DNA from: Arenimonas fontis
GTDB lineage: Bacteria; Pseudomonadota; Gammaproteobacteria; Xanthomonadales; Xanthomonadaceae
DNA length: 42,470 nt
Reading direction: 5' to 3'
Assembly: GCF_008386465.1 (NCBI RefSeq)
Contig: NZ_VUOD01000013.1
Span: 1 to 42,470, forward strand
The position numbers and the translations under genes were made by a program. The notes under the pieces were generated by a model. It had not been told where the DNA came from. It saw nothing but the letters and a program-made list of their open reading frames with translations, and made no database searches. Shown piece after piece: positions 30,301-36,715 of the stretch. How positions within the stretch are numbered: the stretch's first letter is position 1; each line of letters opens with the position of its first letter.

Positions 30301-30658
30301 CATCACCCCGAAGGAGCACGTGGACATCCAGGCGGCGGCGCAGAAGTGGGTGGACAGCTCCATTTCCAAGACCGCCAACGTCCCGACCGACTACCCGTAC
30401 GAGGACTTCAAGGACATCTACATGTACGCCTACAGGCAGGGCCTGAAAGGCTGCACGACCTTCCGCTTCAACCCGGCCGCCTTCCAGGGCGTGCTGGTGA
30501 AGGAGCAGGACCTCGAGAACACGACCTACCGCTTCGAGCTCGAGGACGGCACCGTGGTGGAGGCCAAGGGCAACGAGGAGATCGAGTACGACGGCGAGGT
30601 GCATACCGCCGCCAATCTCTTCGACGCGCTCAAGGAAGGCTACTACGGCAAGTTCTGA
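27386..30658 (+). CDS. nrdJ: Adenosylcobalamin-dependent (class II) ribonucleotide reductase, NrdJa part, with intein
   Basis: 1090 residues as translated, 716 after removal of a 374-residue intein. NrdJ reduces ribonucleotides to deoxyribonucleotides with a B12-generated thiyl radical, independent of oxygen. Extein motifs: substrate-reducible Cys133 in LKAGCGIGYEF, the radical-site block NPCGEQPLPPYG (the Cys is residue 324 of the spliced protein), and IAPTGTISLSLANNASNGIEP for phosphate binding. It lacks the C-terminal TSCPD/Cys-pair region, which is encoded separately as NrdJb at 31313, as in Pseudomonas. The ATG at 27386 follows GGGAGGACGGAAGGAC; earlier in-frame codons are non-typical and lie in the leader. 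B12 dependence follows from family knowledge; no nrdAB or nrdDG is in the window. Confidence 0.96.
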   Translation: MSTVRLEAVKKKASREIEMQPASYDIWDKKYRLKTKKGEPVDATIDDTYKRVARALSEAEPTAEKQKYWYERFLWALRRGAIPAGRITSNAGALEHKPATSTINCTVSGTITDSMDDILAKVHEAGLTLKAGCGIGYEFSTLRPRGAYVSGAGAYTSGPLSFMDIYDKMCFTVSSAGGRRGAQMGTFDVSHPDVKEFIGAKREDGRLRQFNLSLLVTDEFMQAVEADGDWPLVFPVNVKEAGDVDLKDPAQVVWRDWPHTSNYVVREDGMVACRIYGHIKARQLWNRIMASTYDYAEPGFILIDRVNEMNNNWWCENIRATNPCVTADTWVQTGEGPRQVADLVGTPFLARVDGRDHATGSEGFFRTATKAVLRLQTVEGHALRLTADHRVRRVTQLSRWSVRTEWCEAGRLQPGDRVLLNDHRRGAEWPGAHGYDEGFLLGLLVGDGTLKADGAVLSAWTPAAAANAVGVAAPVALMEEALRCARALPHRSDFAGWSPVAGRGEFRLKSAALRDLAFSLGLEPGKKAITPALEKTSSDFHRGFLRGLFDADGSVQGSQDKGVSVRLAQSDLSRLEAAQRMLLRLGIASVIYRNRRPAGQAMLPDGRGGVRAYPTEAQHELVISGDNLAVFAERVGFADAAKAARLKAALSGYRRMLNRERFVATVEAVAEDGVEDVFDVQVPGINTFDANGLHAHNCGEQPLPPYGACLLGSVNLTKFVREPFTDNAHFDWEEYREVVRVFTRMLDNVVEINGLPLQQQRDEIMRKRRHGMGFLGLGSTLTMLRMRYGSGESVQFTEDVSREMALAGWEVALSLAREKGPAPIMDEEFTVTAEMLRKRPEMKRDGWKVGEKIKGRQLHALYSRYMQRVAEVAPDLVKELSEVGARFTHHSSIAPTGTISLSLANNASNGIEPSFAHHYSRNVIREGKKTKEKVEVYSYELLAYRTLVNPDAMPFASDEKSRLPDYFVSADDITPKEHVDIQAAAQKWVDSSISKTANVPTDYPYEDFKDIYMYAYRQGLKGCTTFRFNPAAFQGVLVKEQDLENTTYRFELEDGTVVEAKGNEEIEYDGEVHTAANLFDALKEGYYGKF
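28355..29476 (+). mobile_element. Homing-endonuclease intein in NrdJa
   Basis: 374 in-frame codons between the Pro of NP and the Cys of CGEQPL. Splicing blocks: N-terminal nucleophile Cys1 (CVTADTWVQTGEG), block B with TADH (LRLTADHRVRR), block F VEDVFDVQVPGINTF, and block G ANGLHAHN with the terminal His-Asn followed by extein Cys+1. A LAGLIDADG-type endonuclease lies in the middle: motif 1 GFLLGLLVGDG and motif 2 FHRGFLRGLFDADG, both with their catalytic Asp, so the homing function may be intact. GC content is a little lower than in the exteins but not strikingly so, suggesting long residence. Confidence 0.95.
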
Positions 30659-30685
30659 GCGGTGACCCTGACGAGGAACTGTGTC

Positions 30686-31207
30686 ATGAGCAATGGAAAT
30701 GGCGTGACGGCGGCGATCTCCACTGCCGCGGAAACAGTCGGCGAGAAGGCCTCCGAGATCGGCGGCGCGATCGCGAGCCGGGCCGGCGAGGTGGTCGAGG
30801 CGGCGCGCGAGGCGGCGGCCCCGGTCATCCGCAAGGCGAAGGCGGGCGTGCGCAAGGCCCGGGCCTCGGCTCCGGCCAAGGCGGTTCGCAAGGCCGCCGG
30901 CAAGGCGAAGAAGAAGGTCGCCGCCGCGGTGAAGGCCGTCGAGGGCGCGGTGGCCGGCAAGAGAAAGCCGGCGAAGAAAGCCGCGAAGAAGGCGGCCGGA
31001 AAGACCGCCGCGAAGAAGGCGACGAAAAAGGCCGTGCGCAAGCCCGCCGCCAAGAAGGCGGCAGCGCGCAAGGTCGTGAAGAAGAAGGCGCCGGCCCGCA
31101 AGGCCGCCGCCAGGAAACCCGCCGCGAGGAAGGCGGCGGCGAAAAAGGCTGCCGCGCGCAAGCCGGCGGCCCGCAAGACGGCCCGAAAGGTTGCCAGGAA
31201 GCGTTGA
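30686..31207 (+). CDS. Histone H1-like Lys/Ala-rich protein
   Basis: 173 residues. Residues about 1-50 form an Ala/Glu helical head (AAETVGEKASEIGGAIASRA). From about 50 on, the sequence is Lys/Arg/Ala/Pro-rich with many PAKKA, AARK and KKAA repeats, ending in RKVARKR. This resembles eukaryotic H1 tails, AlgP (AlgR3) and HctB-type bacterial proteins, which bind nucleic acid without sequence preference. The ATG at 30686 has GAGGA 8 bases upstream; a GTG at 30662 would add 8 residues. It lies between the two ribonucleotide reductase genes, 27 bases after nrdJa. No fold beyond composition can be claimed. Confidence 0.85.
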   Translation: MSNGNGVTAAISTAAETVGEKASEIGGAIASRAGEVVEAAREAAAPVIRKAKAGVRKARASAPAKAVRKAAGKAKKKVAAAVKAVEGAVAGKRKPAKKAAKKAAGKTAAKKATKKAVRKPAAKKAAARKVVKKKAPARKAAARKPAARKAAAKKAAARKPAARKTARKVARKR

Positions 31208-31239
31208 CGCCGACGGCTGTCCCGATTGTCGTACCCCGT

Positions 31240-31265
31240 CCCCCCGCCGTCCGCGCGGCGGGGGG
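31240..31265 (+). terminator. Strong hairpin between the H1-like gene and nrdJb
   Basis: A perfect 10-bp stem (CCCCCCGCCG / CGGCGGGGGG) with a 6-base loop lies 33 bases after the H1-like stop and 47 bases before nrdJb. There is no T-run, so it may be a partial terminator, an mRNA end-protection structure or an RNA processing point within the operon. Confidence 0.5.
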
Positions 31266-31312
31266 CTCCGGGCCCCGGAATTCCCCAGCAGATCCACACC
31301 ACGGAACCAGGC

Positions 31313-32065
31313 ATGGCCATCAAGATCAACAAGAAAATCAAGGGTTACAGCGTGCAGAAGCCGGAGGACAAGGCCAAGGAGGCTGCTCCCGCTGCCGCAC
31401 CCGTCGCCCGCGCCGAGCCGGATTCCAACATCATCCAGATGCACGAGAAGGTGGAGCGGCCCGACGTCCTGGTCGGCTCGACCTACAAGATCAAGTCGCC
31501 CCTGGTCGAGCACGCGATGTACGTGACCATCAACGACATCGTGCTCAACCCGGGCACCGAACACGAGCTGCGCCGTCCGTTCGAGGTGTTCATCAACTCC
31601 AAAAACATGGACCACTTCCAGTGGATCGTGGCCCTGACCCGGATCATGAGCGCGGTGTTCCGCAAGGGCGGCGACGTCACCTTCCTGGTGGACGAGATGA
31701 AGGCGGTGTTCGATCCGCGCGGCGGCTATTTCAAGGCCGGCGGCGTCTACATGCCGTCCATCGTCGCCGAGATCGGCTCGGTGGTGGAGGAGCACCTGAA
31801 GTCCATCGGCATGATCGTCGACCCGGAGCTGGGCGAGGAACAGAAGCGCCTGATCGCCGAGAAGCGCGCCGCCTACGAGGCCCGCGCCAAGGGCAAGTCC
31901 AAGGCCGGCCCGGAACCGGGCAGCAACGAGTCCGTGGCCGTCACCGGCGAGGGCACCAGCTTCCCGCCCAGCGCCACCATGTGCAGCAAGTGCAACACCA
32001 AGGCCACCGTGATCATGGACGGCTGCGCCACCTGCCTGAACTGCGGCTACAGCAAGTGCGGTTGA
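31313..32065 (+). CDS. nrdJb: Class II ribonucleotide reductase, NrdJb part (C-terminal TSCPD/Cys-shuttle subunit)
   Basis: 250 residues. It corresponds to the C-terminal end of single-chain NrdJ. The middle (about 60-175) is a TSCPD-type domain (HAMYVTINDIVLNPG, RPFEVFINSKNMDHFQWIV). The C-terminus holds a six-Cys zinc-ribbon-like cluster, CSKCNTKATVIMDGCATCLN, ending CGYSKCG; the last pair probably re-reduces the active-site disulfide of NrdJa. In Pseudomonas aeruginosa NrdJa and NrdJb are adjacent and both needed. Here an H1-like gene separates them. The ATG at 31313 lies where homology starts (MAIKINKKIKGYSV); an upstream open frame from 31226 covers the hairpin and is not used. Confidence 0.93.
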   Translation: MAIKINKKIKGYSVQKPEDKAKEAAPAAAPVARAEPDSNIIQMHEKVERPDVLVGSTYKIKSPLVEHAMYVTINDIVLNPGTEHELRRPFEVFINSKNMDHFQWIVALTRIMSAVFRKGGDVTFLVDEMKAVFDPRGGYFKAGGVYMPSIVAEIGSVVEEHLKSIGMIVDPELGEEQKRLIAEKRAAYEARAKGKSKAGPEPGSNESVAVTGEGTSFPPSATMCSKCNTKATVIMDGCATCLNCGYSKCG

Positions 32066-32078
32066 GCTGATCGCGCGA

Positions 32079-32110
32079 AAAGGCCCTCCGGCGACGGCCG
32101 GAGGGCCTTT
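32079..32110 (+). terminator. Terminator of the nrdJ operon
   Basis: A 13-bp perfect stem (AAAGGCCCTCCGG at 79-91, CCGGAGGGCCTTT at 98-110 of the 32000s) with a 6-base loop begins 13 bases after the nrdJb stop. The AAA/TTT flanks provide short U-runs on both strands, so it could work in either direction. Confidence 0.8.
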
Positions 32111-32152
32111 GCGTCCGCGTGTATCCTCCTTGGTGAAACAGGGGAGGAGATC

Positions 32153-32866
32153 GTGAGGAGCTTCTGGCTGCTGCTTGGCCTGGCTTTCGCCGATCTGGCC
32201 ATCGCCGGCGTGATGGCCGGGCATGGGGATCGGAATCTTGCCCTGGCCTTTGTCCTGCTGGCCGTCATCACGGCAGCGTTCGCGTTGTTCGCGGGTGTTT
32301 CCGCCTGGAAACAGGGCCGCGACAAGTCGCGTCATTCCCGGGAATTCCCGCTGTCCAACATCGTCGCTTCGTTTGGCGCGGCGGCGATCCTGTCGGCGGC
32401 GGCGTATGTCGCGGTGACCACCACCTCGGTGCCAGCGCCGGCATCTGTCGGCGAGCCCGTTCACCTTTCGCGCCCGCCGGCTAATGATCGCGTACCGCCG
32501 TCGGCGCCCAGGCCCGTCCGACGCCGGGTGCACCTGCTTTACAAGTGCGTGGCGGCGGACGGGCAGGTCAGCATCCAGTCGCAGTCCTGTCCTCCAGGCA
32601 GCCGGCAGGTGTGGGAGCGTGATGCCACGCCGGAAGCCGAGCCGCTCCGGGGCAGGCGCACTACCCTTGGCGGCGACGAACGGACGCCACCCTCGCAGGC
32701 GTCATGGTCGTGGGACCAACCGCGCGCGCCGGAGAAGGGCGAACGCAGCGCTGCCTGCAGGACAGCAAGGGCGGCGGATGCGGCGTACCGGCGAAGGCCT
32801 CTGAATCAGATCACCCACGACGGCCTGCGCCGTCACGGAGACGCGATCCACGAGGCGTGCAGGTAG
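32153..32866 (+). CDS. Membrane protein with DUF4124-like Cys domain
   Basis: 237 residues, function unknown. Three hydrophobic helices (about 4-23, 28-49, 69-90) are followed by a Pro-rich linker and a periplasmic-type segment with Cys132, LYKCVAADGQVSIQSQSC, then GSRQVWERD. This is a DUF4124-like module common in Xanthomonadales. The C-terminus has a second Cys pair (SAACRTARA and HEACR) similar in spacing to the protein at 34597. Start GTG at 32153 with GGGGAGGAG just upstream. The gene is preceded by the nrdJ terminator, so it has its own promoter somewhere in 32111-32140; I see no clear one. Confidence 0.8.
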   Translation: MRSFWLLLGLAFADLAIAGVMAGHGDRNLALAFVLLAVITAAFALFAGVSAWKQGRDKSRHSREFPLSNIVASFGAAAILSAAAYVAVTTTSVPAPASVGEPVHLSRPPANDRVPPSAPRPVRRRVHLLYKCVAADGQVSIQSQSCPPGSRQVWERDATPEAEPLRGRRTTLGGDERTPPSQASWSWDQPRAPEKGERSAACRTARAADAAYRRRPLNQITHDGLRRHGDAIHEACR

Positions 32867-32873
32867 TCGCCGA

Positions 32874-33245
32874 TCAGCCTTCGGACGACTCGAACCGCAA
32901 GCACTCGTTCCGCACCCAGCCCCGCTCGCTGTGCCGGTCCTCGCACCAGCAGGCGCCGTGGGCGGGATCCTCCCAGATCAGGCGGACGCTGTCGCCGGGC
33001 TGCACGCTGAGTTCGGCACTGCAGTACTCGGCCTTGGCCGTGGGCCGGCCGGCGTTGGTGTCGATCAGGTCCATCGGCACCCAGCCGGCGCTGAGCTGGC
33101 CGTCCTCCACCCAGACATAGCCCGGCCGGTCGGGATGGGCGTGGCGCACCTGCACCACGTCGCCGGGCCTGAGCGTCAGCGGGATGGCGTCGGGGCTGTC
33201 CTGGGGCGCGATCACCCGCGCATGGATGGACTTGAGCGTGGACAT
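32874..33245 (-). CDS. Small protein with two SH3-like domains
   Basis: 123 residues, no signal peptide. Two halves each look like a bacterial SH3 barrel: LRPGDVVQVRHAHPDRPGYV with WVEDGQLSAGWVPMDLI, and VQPGDSVRLIWEDPAHGAC with RHSERGWVRNECL. The repeated pattern xPGDxVxV...GWVxxxxL suggests a duplicated variant-SH3 protein such as those annotated ligand-binding SH3. Ligand and role are unknown. It converges with the gene ending at 32866. Confidence 0.8.
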   Translation of the reverse strand: MSTLKSIHARVIAPQDSPDAIPLTLRPGDVVQVRHAHPDRPGYVWVEDGQLSAGWVPMDLIDTNAGRPTAKAEYCSAELSVQPGDSVRLIWEDPAHGACWCEDRHSERGWVRNECLRFESSEG

Positions 33246-33292
33246 GGAGGCGTGGATTTCCTGCTCCCCCTGCAGGAGCGCCCGCCAAGGAT

Positions 33293-33325
33293 ACCCGCAG
33301 CGGCCAGGACACCCGCAGCGGCCAC
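33293..33325. repeat. Tandem duplication of about 18 bases
   Basis: ACCCGCAGCGGCCAGGAC at 33293-33310 is followed directly by ACCCGCAGCGGCCAC. Only two units. It lies in the gap upstream of the SH3-like gene; no function is evident. Confidence 0.7.
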
Positions 33326-33419
33326 CCCCGGGTTCGCGCTGCCGGCGCCTTCCGGTCGCTGGCGAGACGGCCTCCGCTCGTCAGCAAACCGTGACCGAGT
33401 GCCCGAAATCCGGGAAAAG

Positions 33420-33435
33420 TGTGAACTGCATCACA
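33420..33435. promoter_or_regulatory. CRP/Clp-family binding site
   Basis: TGTGA-ACTGCA-TCACA, a perfect match to both half-sites of the CRP consensus with the required 6-base spacer. Clp, the Xanthomonas CRP homologue, uses the same sequence. A second palindrome overlaps it (TGAACTG at 33422-33428 and CAGTTCA at 33434-33440). It lies 80 bases before the DUF2007 gene and 175 bases before the divergent SH3-like gene; no good -10 was found to decide which is controlled. Confidence 0.6.
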
Positions 33436-33515
33436 GTTCATGGGCGGGCCGGCCCGGCCCAATGGGCGGCGAGCAGGCATTCGGCCCGCCGCCCCGGGCG
33501 GGCTTTGGAGAGGTC

Positions 33516-33863
33516 ATGGTCCCCGTCTACATCGCCCAGAGCGCCCTCGACGCCCAGCTGGTCCGCGACCTGCTGACGGGGGCCGGTATCCACGCCCACG
33601 TGTTCGGCCCGAACGTGGCCGGCGCCATCCCCGAAGTGCCAGGGACCGGCCTGATCCGGGTGGTGGTGGAGGAGGCCGAGGCCGAACAGGCCCAGGCCCT
33701 GATCCGGGACTGGGAGTCGGCGCCGGACGAGGCCGAGGTCGAGGCGGCGGCCCTGGATGCCGCCGACGGCACCGCCGACCTGCGCCTGCCGGACGACGAG
33801 GCCATCGAACTGGACCTGCTGGCGGACCCGGACGACCTGCTGAGCCTGGACGGAACCGACTGA
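33516..33863 (+). CDS. DUF2007 putative signal-transducing protein
   Basis: 115 residues. Residues about 1-70 match the DUF2007 (putative signal transducing protein) ferredoxin-like domain: VYIAQSALDAQLVRDLLTGA, then IRVVVEEAEAEQAQALIRDW. The tail is a very acidic, probably unstructured extension (Asp/Glu-rich, LADPDDLLSLDGTD). Function unknown. ATG 33516 follows GGAGAGG at 6 bases. A frame open from 32931 runs into this gene but the earlier part is out of context. Confidence 0.9.
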   Translation: MVPVYIAQSALDAQLVRDLLTGAGIHAHVFGPNVAGAIPEVPGTGLIRVVVEEAEAEQAQALIRDWESAPDEAEVEAAALDAADGTADLRLPDDEAIELDLLADPDDLLSLDGTD

Positions 33864-33910
33864 GCCTGCCGGCCCTTCCGGGCCAGGCGCCGGCGCGGCA
33901 GACTCGCGCC

Positions 33911-34600
33911 ATGCACCCGCTCGACAATCCGGTCTGGGAATCCCTTGCCGGCCGGCATTCGCCGCTGGCCCTGGGCCGCGACGGCGTATTGCGTTACCCG
34001 GCCGGGATCGCTCCCTTCCTGGGGGTGCGCGAGCCGGGCCTGAGGGTGGACGATGCCCTGCACGAGCTGGTGGCACCGGGCGAGGAAACCCTGCTGCTGG
34101 GCCCCTTGCCGCAGGCGCCGGCGGGCTGGCGGCTGGAGCCGATCATCGAGCTGGTGCAGATGCACTGCCCGGCGCCGCTGCCCGCTCAGCCGGGCCCGGA
34201 CATCGTCGAACTGGGCGACGCCCATCAGGGCGACATCCATGCGCTGGTGGCCCTGGTCTATCCGCACTACTTCCGCTCGCGGACCACCGCCCTGGGCCGC
34301 TACTTCGGCATCTACCTGGATGGCCGGCTGGCGGCCATGGCCGGCGAACGCATGGGCCCGGCCGGGTTCCGGGAGCTCAGCGCCATCTGCACCCATCCGG
34401 ATTTCCTCGGCCGCGGCCTGGCGCGCCGGCTGATGGCCTTCCTGTCCAACGACCTGCTGGAGGGCGGGCTGACGCCCTTCCTGCACGTTAGCCCGGAGAA
34501 TCGCCGGGCTCTGGAGCTCTACGAGCGCAACGGCTACCGCCTGCGCGCCCGGATTCCTTTCCATCGCCTGTGCCGGCCGGCATCGGAGCAAGCCGCATGA
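33911..34600 (+). CDS. GNAT-family N-acetyltransferase
   Basis: 229 residues. The N-terminal about 105 residues are not recognisable and may bind the acceptor. The GNAT core starts near 105 with DIHALVALVYPHYF and contains motif A LSAICTHPDFLGRGLARRLM, whose FLGRGLA loop binds acetyl-CoA pyrophosphate, and motif B VSPENRRALELYERNGYRL. Substrate unknown; the layout resembles FR47-like GNATs. The gene overlaps the next one (ATGA at 34597-34600). Confidence 0.9.
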   Translation: MHPLDNPVWESLAGRHSPLALGRDGVLRYPAGIAPFLGVREPGLRVDDALHELVAPGEETLLLGPLPQAPAGWRLEPIIELVQMHCPAPLPAQPGPDIVELGDAHQGDIHALVALVYPHYFRSRTTALGRYFGIYLDGRLAAMAGERMGPAGFRELSAICTHPDFLGRGLARRLMAFLSNDLLEGGLTPFLHVSPENRRALELYERNGYRLRARIPFHRLCRPASEQAA

Positions 34601-35058
34601 GCGCCGTGCGGTCGCTGACGTGCCTGGTCCTGCTCGGGGCGGTGCCGGCCGCGTCGCCGGCCGCTTCGCTGTACAAGTGCGAGGGCGAGAAGGGCGCGGT
34701 GAGCATCCAGCACGAGCCTTGCCCGCGCGGCACACGCCAGGTCTGGAAACGCGAGGTCAGGCCCGAACCCGAGCCGGGCCCGGAAGAACTGGCGGCGCGC
34801 GCCGCCGCCCAGGCCGAAGCCGAGCGCGCCGCCGAGCAGGCGCGGCGACAAGCGCAGGCCGAAGCGGAGGCGCAGGCGCGCGAACAGGAGCGCCGGCGCG
34901 AGGAACGCAAGAGCCAATGCCACCTGGCGCACGATTTCCAGGACCAGGCCCTGGCCCTGGACGACATCCTGGTGTTGGGCGAGGCGCAGAAGCAACGCCT
35001 GCGCGACTGGGTCGTCGAGACCTGCCGCGACCCGGACGCACCGCGCGCCCGGCCTTGA
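34597..35058 (+). CDS. Secreted DUF4124-family protein with coiled-coil stalk
   Basis: 153 residues. Signal peptide at about 1-23, then a DUF4124-type module with Cys28 (SLYKCEGEKGAVSIQHEPC, GTRQVWKRE). A Glu/Ala/Arg/Gln-rich coiled coil follows at about 60-115, and a C-terminal pair of helices carries Cys at KSQCHLAHDF and VVETCRD. It shares the module order Lys-Cys domain / linker / Cys-helix pair with the protein at 32153. Function unknown; periplasmic by signal peptide. ATG 34597 overlaps the GNAT stop, giving the start. Confidence 0.88.
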   Translation: MSAVRSLTCLVLLGAVPAASPAASLYKCEGEKGAVSIQHEPCPRGTRQVWKREVRPEPEPGPEELAARAAAQAEAERAAEQARRQAQAEAEAQAREQERRREERKSQCHLAHDFQDQALALDDILVLGEAQKQRLRDWVVETCRDPDAPRARP

Positions 35059-35150
35059 GTAGCCGGGCCGGCGCCGCCCGGATCGGCAGCGCCCGTCCCA
35101 GGCGGCACGCCCCACTGTCTGGGCCGTTCGCCCTGGGCGACAATGCCGCG

Positions 35151-36035
35151 ATGGAATCCTCCCGGAACCTTCGCGGCATCGTCGCGATGCTGCTGGCGGT
35201 CGGCTGCTTCTCGCTGATGGACGGCGGGCTAAAGCATCTGGCCGGGCATTACCCGCCACTGCAGGTGGCGGCGCTGCGCGGCCTGTCGGCGCTGCCGCTG
35301 GTGAGCCTGTGGGTGCTGGCCAGCGGCCGCTTCCACACCCTGTGGCGGGTGCGCTGGGGCCTGCACCTGCTGCGCGCGGGCCTGTCCATCGGCATGCTCG
35401 CCGCCTTCGCCTACGCCATCCACCGCATGCCGCTGACCAGCGCCTACGCGCTGTTCTTCGTGGCGCCGCTGCTGATCACCGCGCTGTCGGTGCCGCTGCT
35501 GGGCGAGAAGGTCGGCCTGCGGCGCTGGGCCGCCATCGGCGCCGGCCTGGCCGGCGTGCTGGTGGCACTGCGGCCGGGCGGCGAGGGCGTGGCCAGCCTG
35601 GCCGGCCTGGCGGTGCTGGCCGCCGCCGCCGGCTATGCGCTCTCGGCGATCATGGTGCGGATCCTGCATCGCACCGACAGTTCGCACAGCCTGGTGTTCT
35701 GGATGATCGCCATGACCGCGCTGTTCGCCAGCCTGCTGTCACTGCCGGGCTGGGTCCCGCTGCGCGGCGACGACGCCTGGGTGCTGGCGGGCGTCGGCCT
35801 GACAGGCTTCCTGGGCCAGGTGGCGATCACCGAGGCTTTCCGGTCCGGCGAGGCCTCGGTGGTGGCCCCTTTCGAATACAGCGCCCTGGCCTGGGGCCTG
35901 GGTCTGGATCTGGTGGTCTGGAACACGCTGCCGGACGGATGGACTTTCGCCGGCGCCGGCATCGTCATTGCCTCCGGCCTCTACCTGATCCATCGCGAGC
36001 GCGTGGTTTCCACCGATTCCAGGGCCATTCCTTGA
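35151..36035 (+). CDS. EamA/DMT-family transporter
   Basis: 294 residues with ten transmembrane segments in two EamA repeats. N-terminal block GIVAMLLAVGCFSLMDGGLK and the repeat-2 end VAPFEYSALAWGLGLDLVVW place it in the SAM/RhaT-like branch often annotated as S-adenosylmethionine or drug/metabolite transporter. A substrate cannot be assigned. It is the third EamA-type gene of the window but not similar in detail to the other two. A promoter within 35059-35150 was not recognised. Confidence 0.9.
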   Translation: MESSRNLRGIVAMLLAVGCFSLMDGGLKHLAGHYPPLQVAALRGLSALPLVSLWVLASGRFHTLWRVRWGLHLLRAGLSIGMLAAFAYAIHRMPLTSAYALFFVAPLLITALSVPLLGEKVGLRRWAAIGAGLAGVLVALRPGGEGVASLAGLAVLAAAAGYALSAIMVRILHRTDSSHSLVFWMIAMTALFASLLSLPGWVPLRGDDAWVLAGVGLTGFLGQVAITEAFRSGEASVVAPFEYSALAWGLGLDLVVWNTLPDGWTFAGAGIVIASGLYLIHRERVVSTDSRAIP

Positions 36036-36059
36036 AGTGCTTTTGCGCTGTTGGTGTCC

Positions 36060-36077
36060 ATCCGCGTAAATCCGCGT
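36060..36077. repeat. Short direct repeat ATCCGCGT
   Basis: Two copies of ATCCGCGT spaced by 2 bases (36060-36067 and 36070-36077) in the 86-base gap before the lipoprotein gene. Similar ATCCGCGT/ACGCGGAT units are familiar as dispersed intergenic repeats in GC-rich gammaproteobacteria (recall, not a search). Confidence 0.4.
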
Positions 36078-36121
36078 CAAGGCGGTATGCTTCGCCGGTC
36101 ACGGTTGGAGGTGGGCGGCGA

Positions 36122-36715
36122 ATGGGGAAGGTGGCTGTGCCGGGGATGGCTGGGCTGGTCGTTCTGCTGGCGGCTTGCGCGGCCGAGGAGGCGCCGGCGC
36201 CGGCGGCGGCCGAGCCCGAAGTGCCGGTGCTGGCGGCACCGGTCGGGACGGACTGGAGCACCTGCCGTTTCCAGAACCTGCGCCTGCCGGTGCCGGGCCG
36301 GCTGTTCGTGGTGGATGCCGGCGCGCCGCTGGAAGACAGCGAGCCCGGCCGCGAGACCATCCGCCGGGTGGACGTGATGGTGCCGGGCCAGGTTTCGTTG
36401 CTGCTGACCGCCTCGCATGCGACCGCCTGGCACGTTCGGCCCTGGCCGGAAACCGAGGTCGTGGCCATCTTCGCCAGCGGCGCCGGCAGCCAGCGCATCA
36501 CCGGTGCCGGCCTGGGCGAGCACCGCATGGAACGCTCGCAGGATCTGGGCGACGACTGCGGCCGGCACTGGATGGCCGAGGGGCCCGGCCCGGCCGTGGC
36601 GGAGGCGGCCCGGCAGGTGTTCGGGCGCGTGCCGGACGCGTACTACCGCATGCGCGTGGGTAGCGTGGTGATCGGCAGCACCGAGGCGACGCCGGAACTG
36701 CTGGAGGCGCGATGA
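36122..36715 (+). CDS. Putative lipoprotein of unknown function
   Basis: 197 residues. Type II signal peptide with lipobox LLAAC at about residue 19, so the mature protein is lipid-anchored. An Ala/Pro/Glu linker follows, then a globular part with three Cys (STCRFQNLRLPVPGRLF, and DDCGRHWMAE) and a C-terminal strand pair (YYRMRVGSVVIGST). No family is recognised. The HAD hydrolase gene overlaps its stop codon (ATGA), so the two are co-translated. Confidence 0.82.
   Translation: MGKVAVPGMAGLVVLLAACAAEEAPAPAAAEPEVPVLAAPVGTDWSTCRFQNLRLPVPGRLFVVDAGAPLEDSEPGRETIRRVDVMVPGQVSLLLTASHATAWHVRPWPETEVVAIFASGAGSQRITGAGLGEHRMERSQDLGDDCGRHWMAEGPGPAVAEAARQVFGRVPDAYYRMRVGSVVIGSTEATPELLEAR

Noticed and set aside
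28943-32533. Long minus-strand open frame antisense to nrdJ
   Set aside because: It covers the opposite strand of the intein, reductase, H1-like and nrdJb genes; composition is His/Leu/Val/Gly-biased and no motif is visible. The sense genes are certain.
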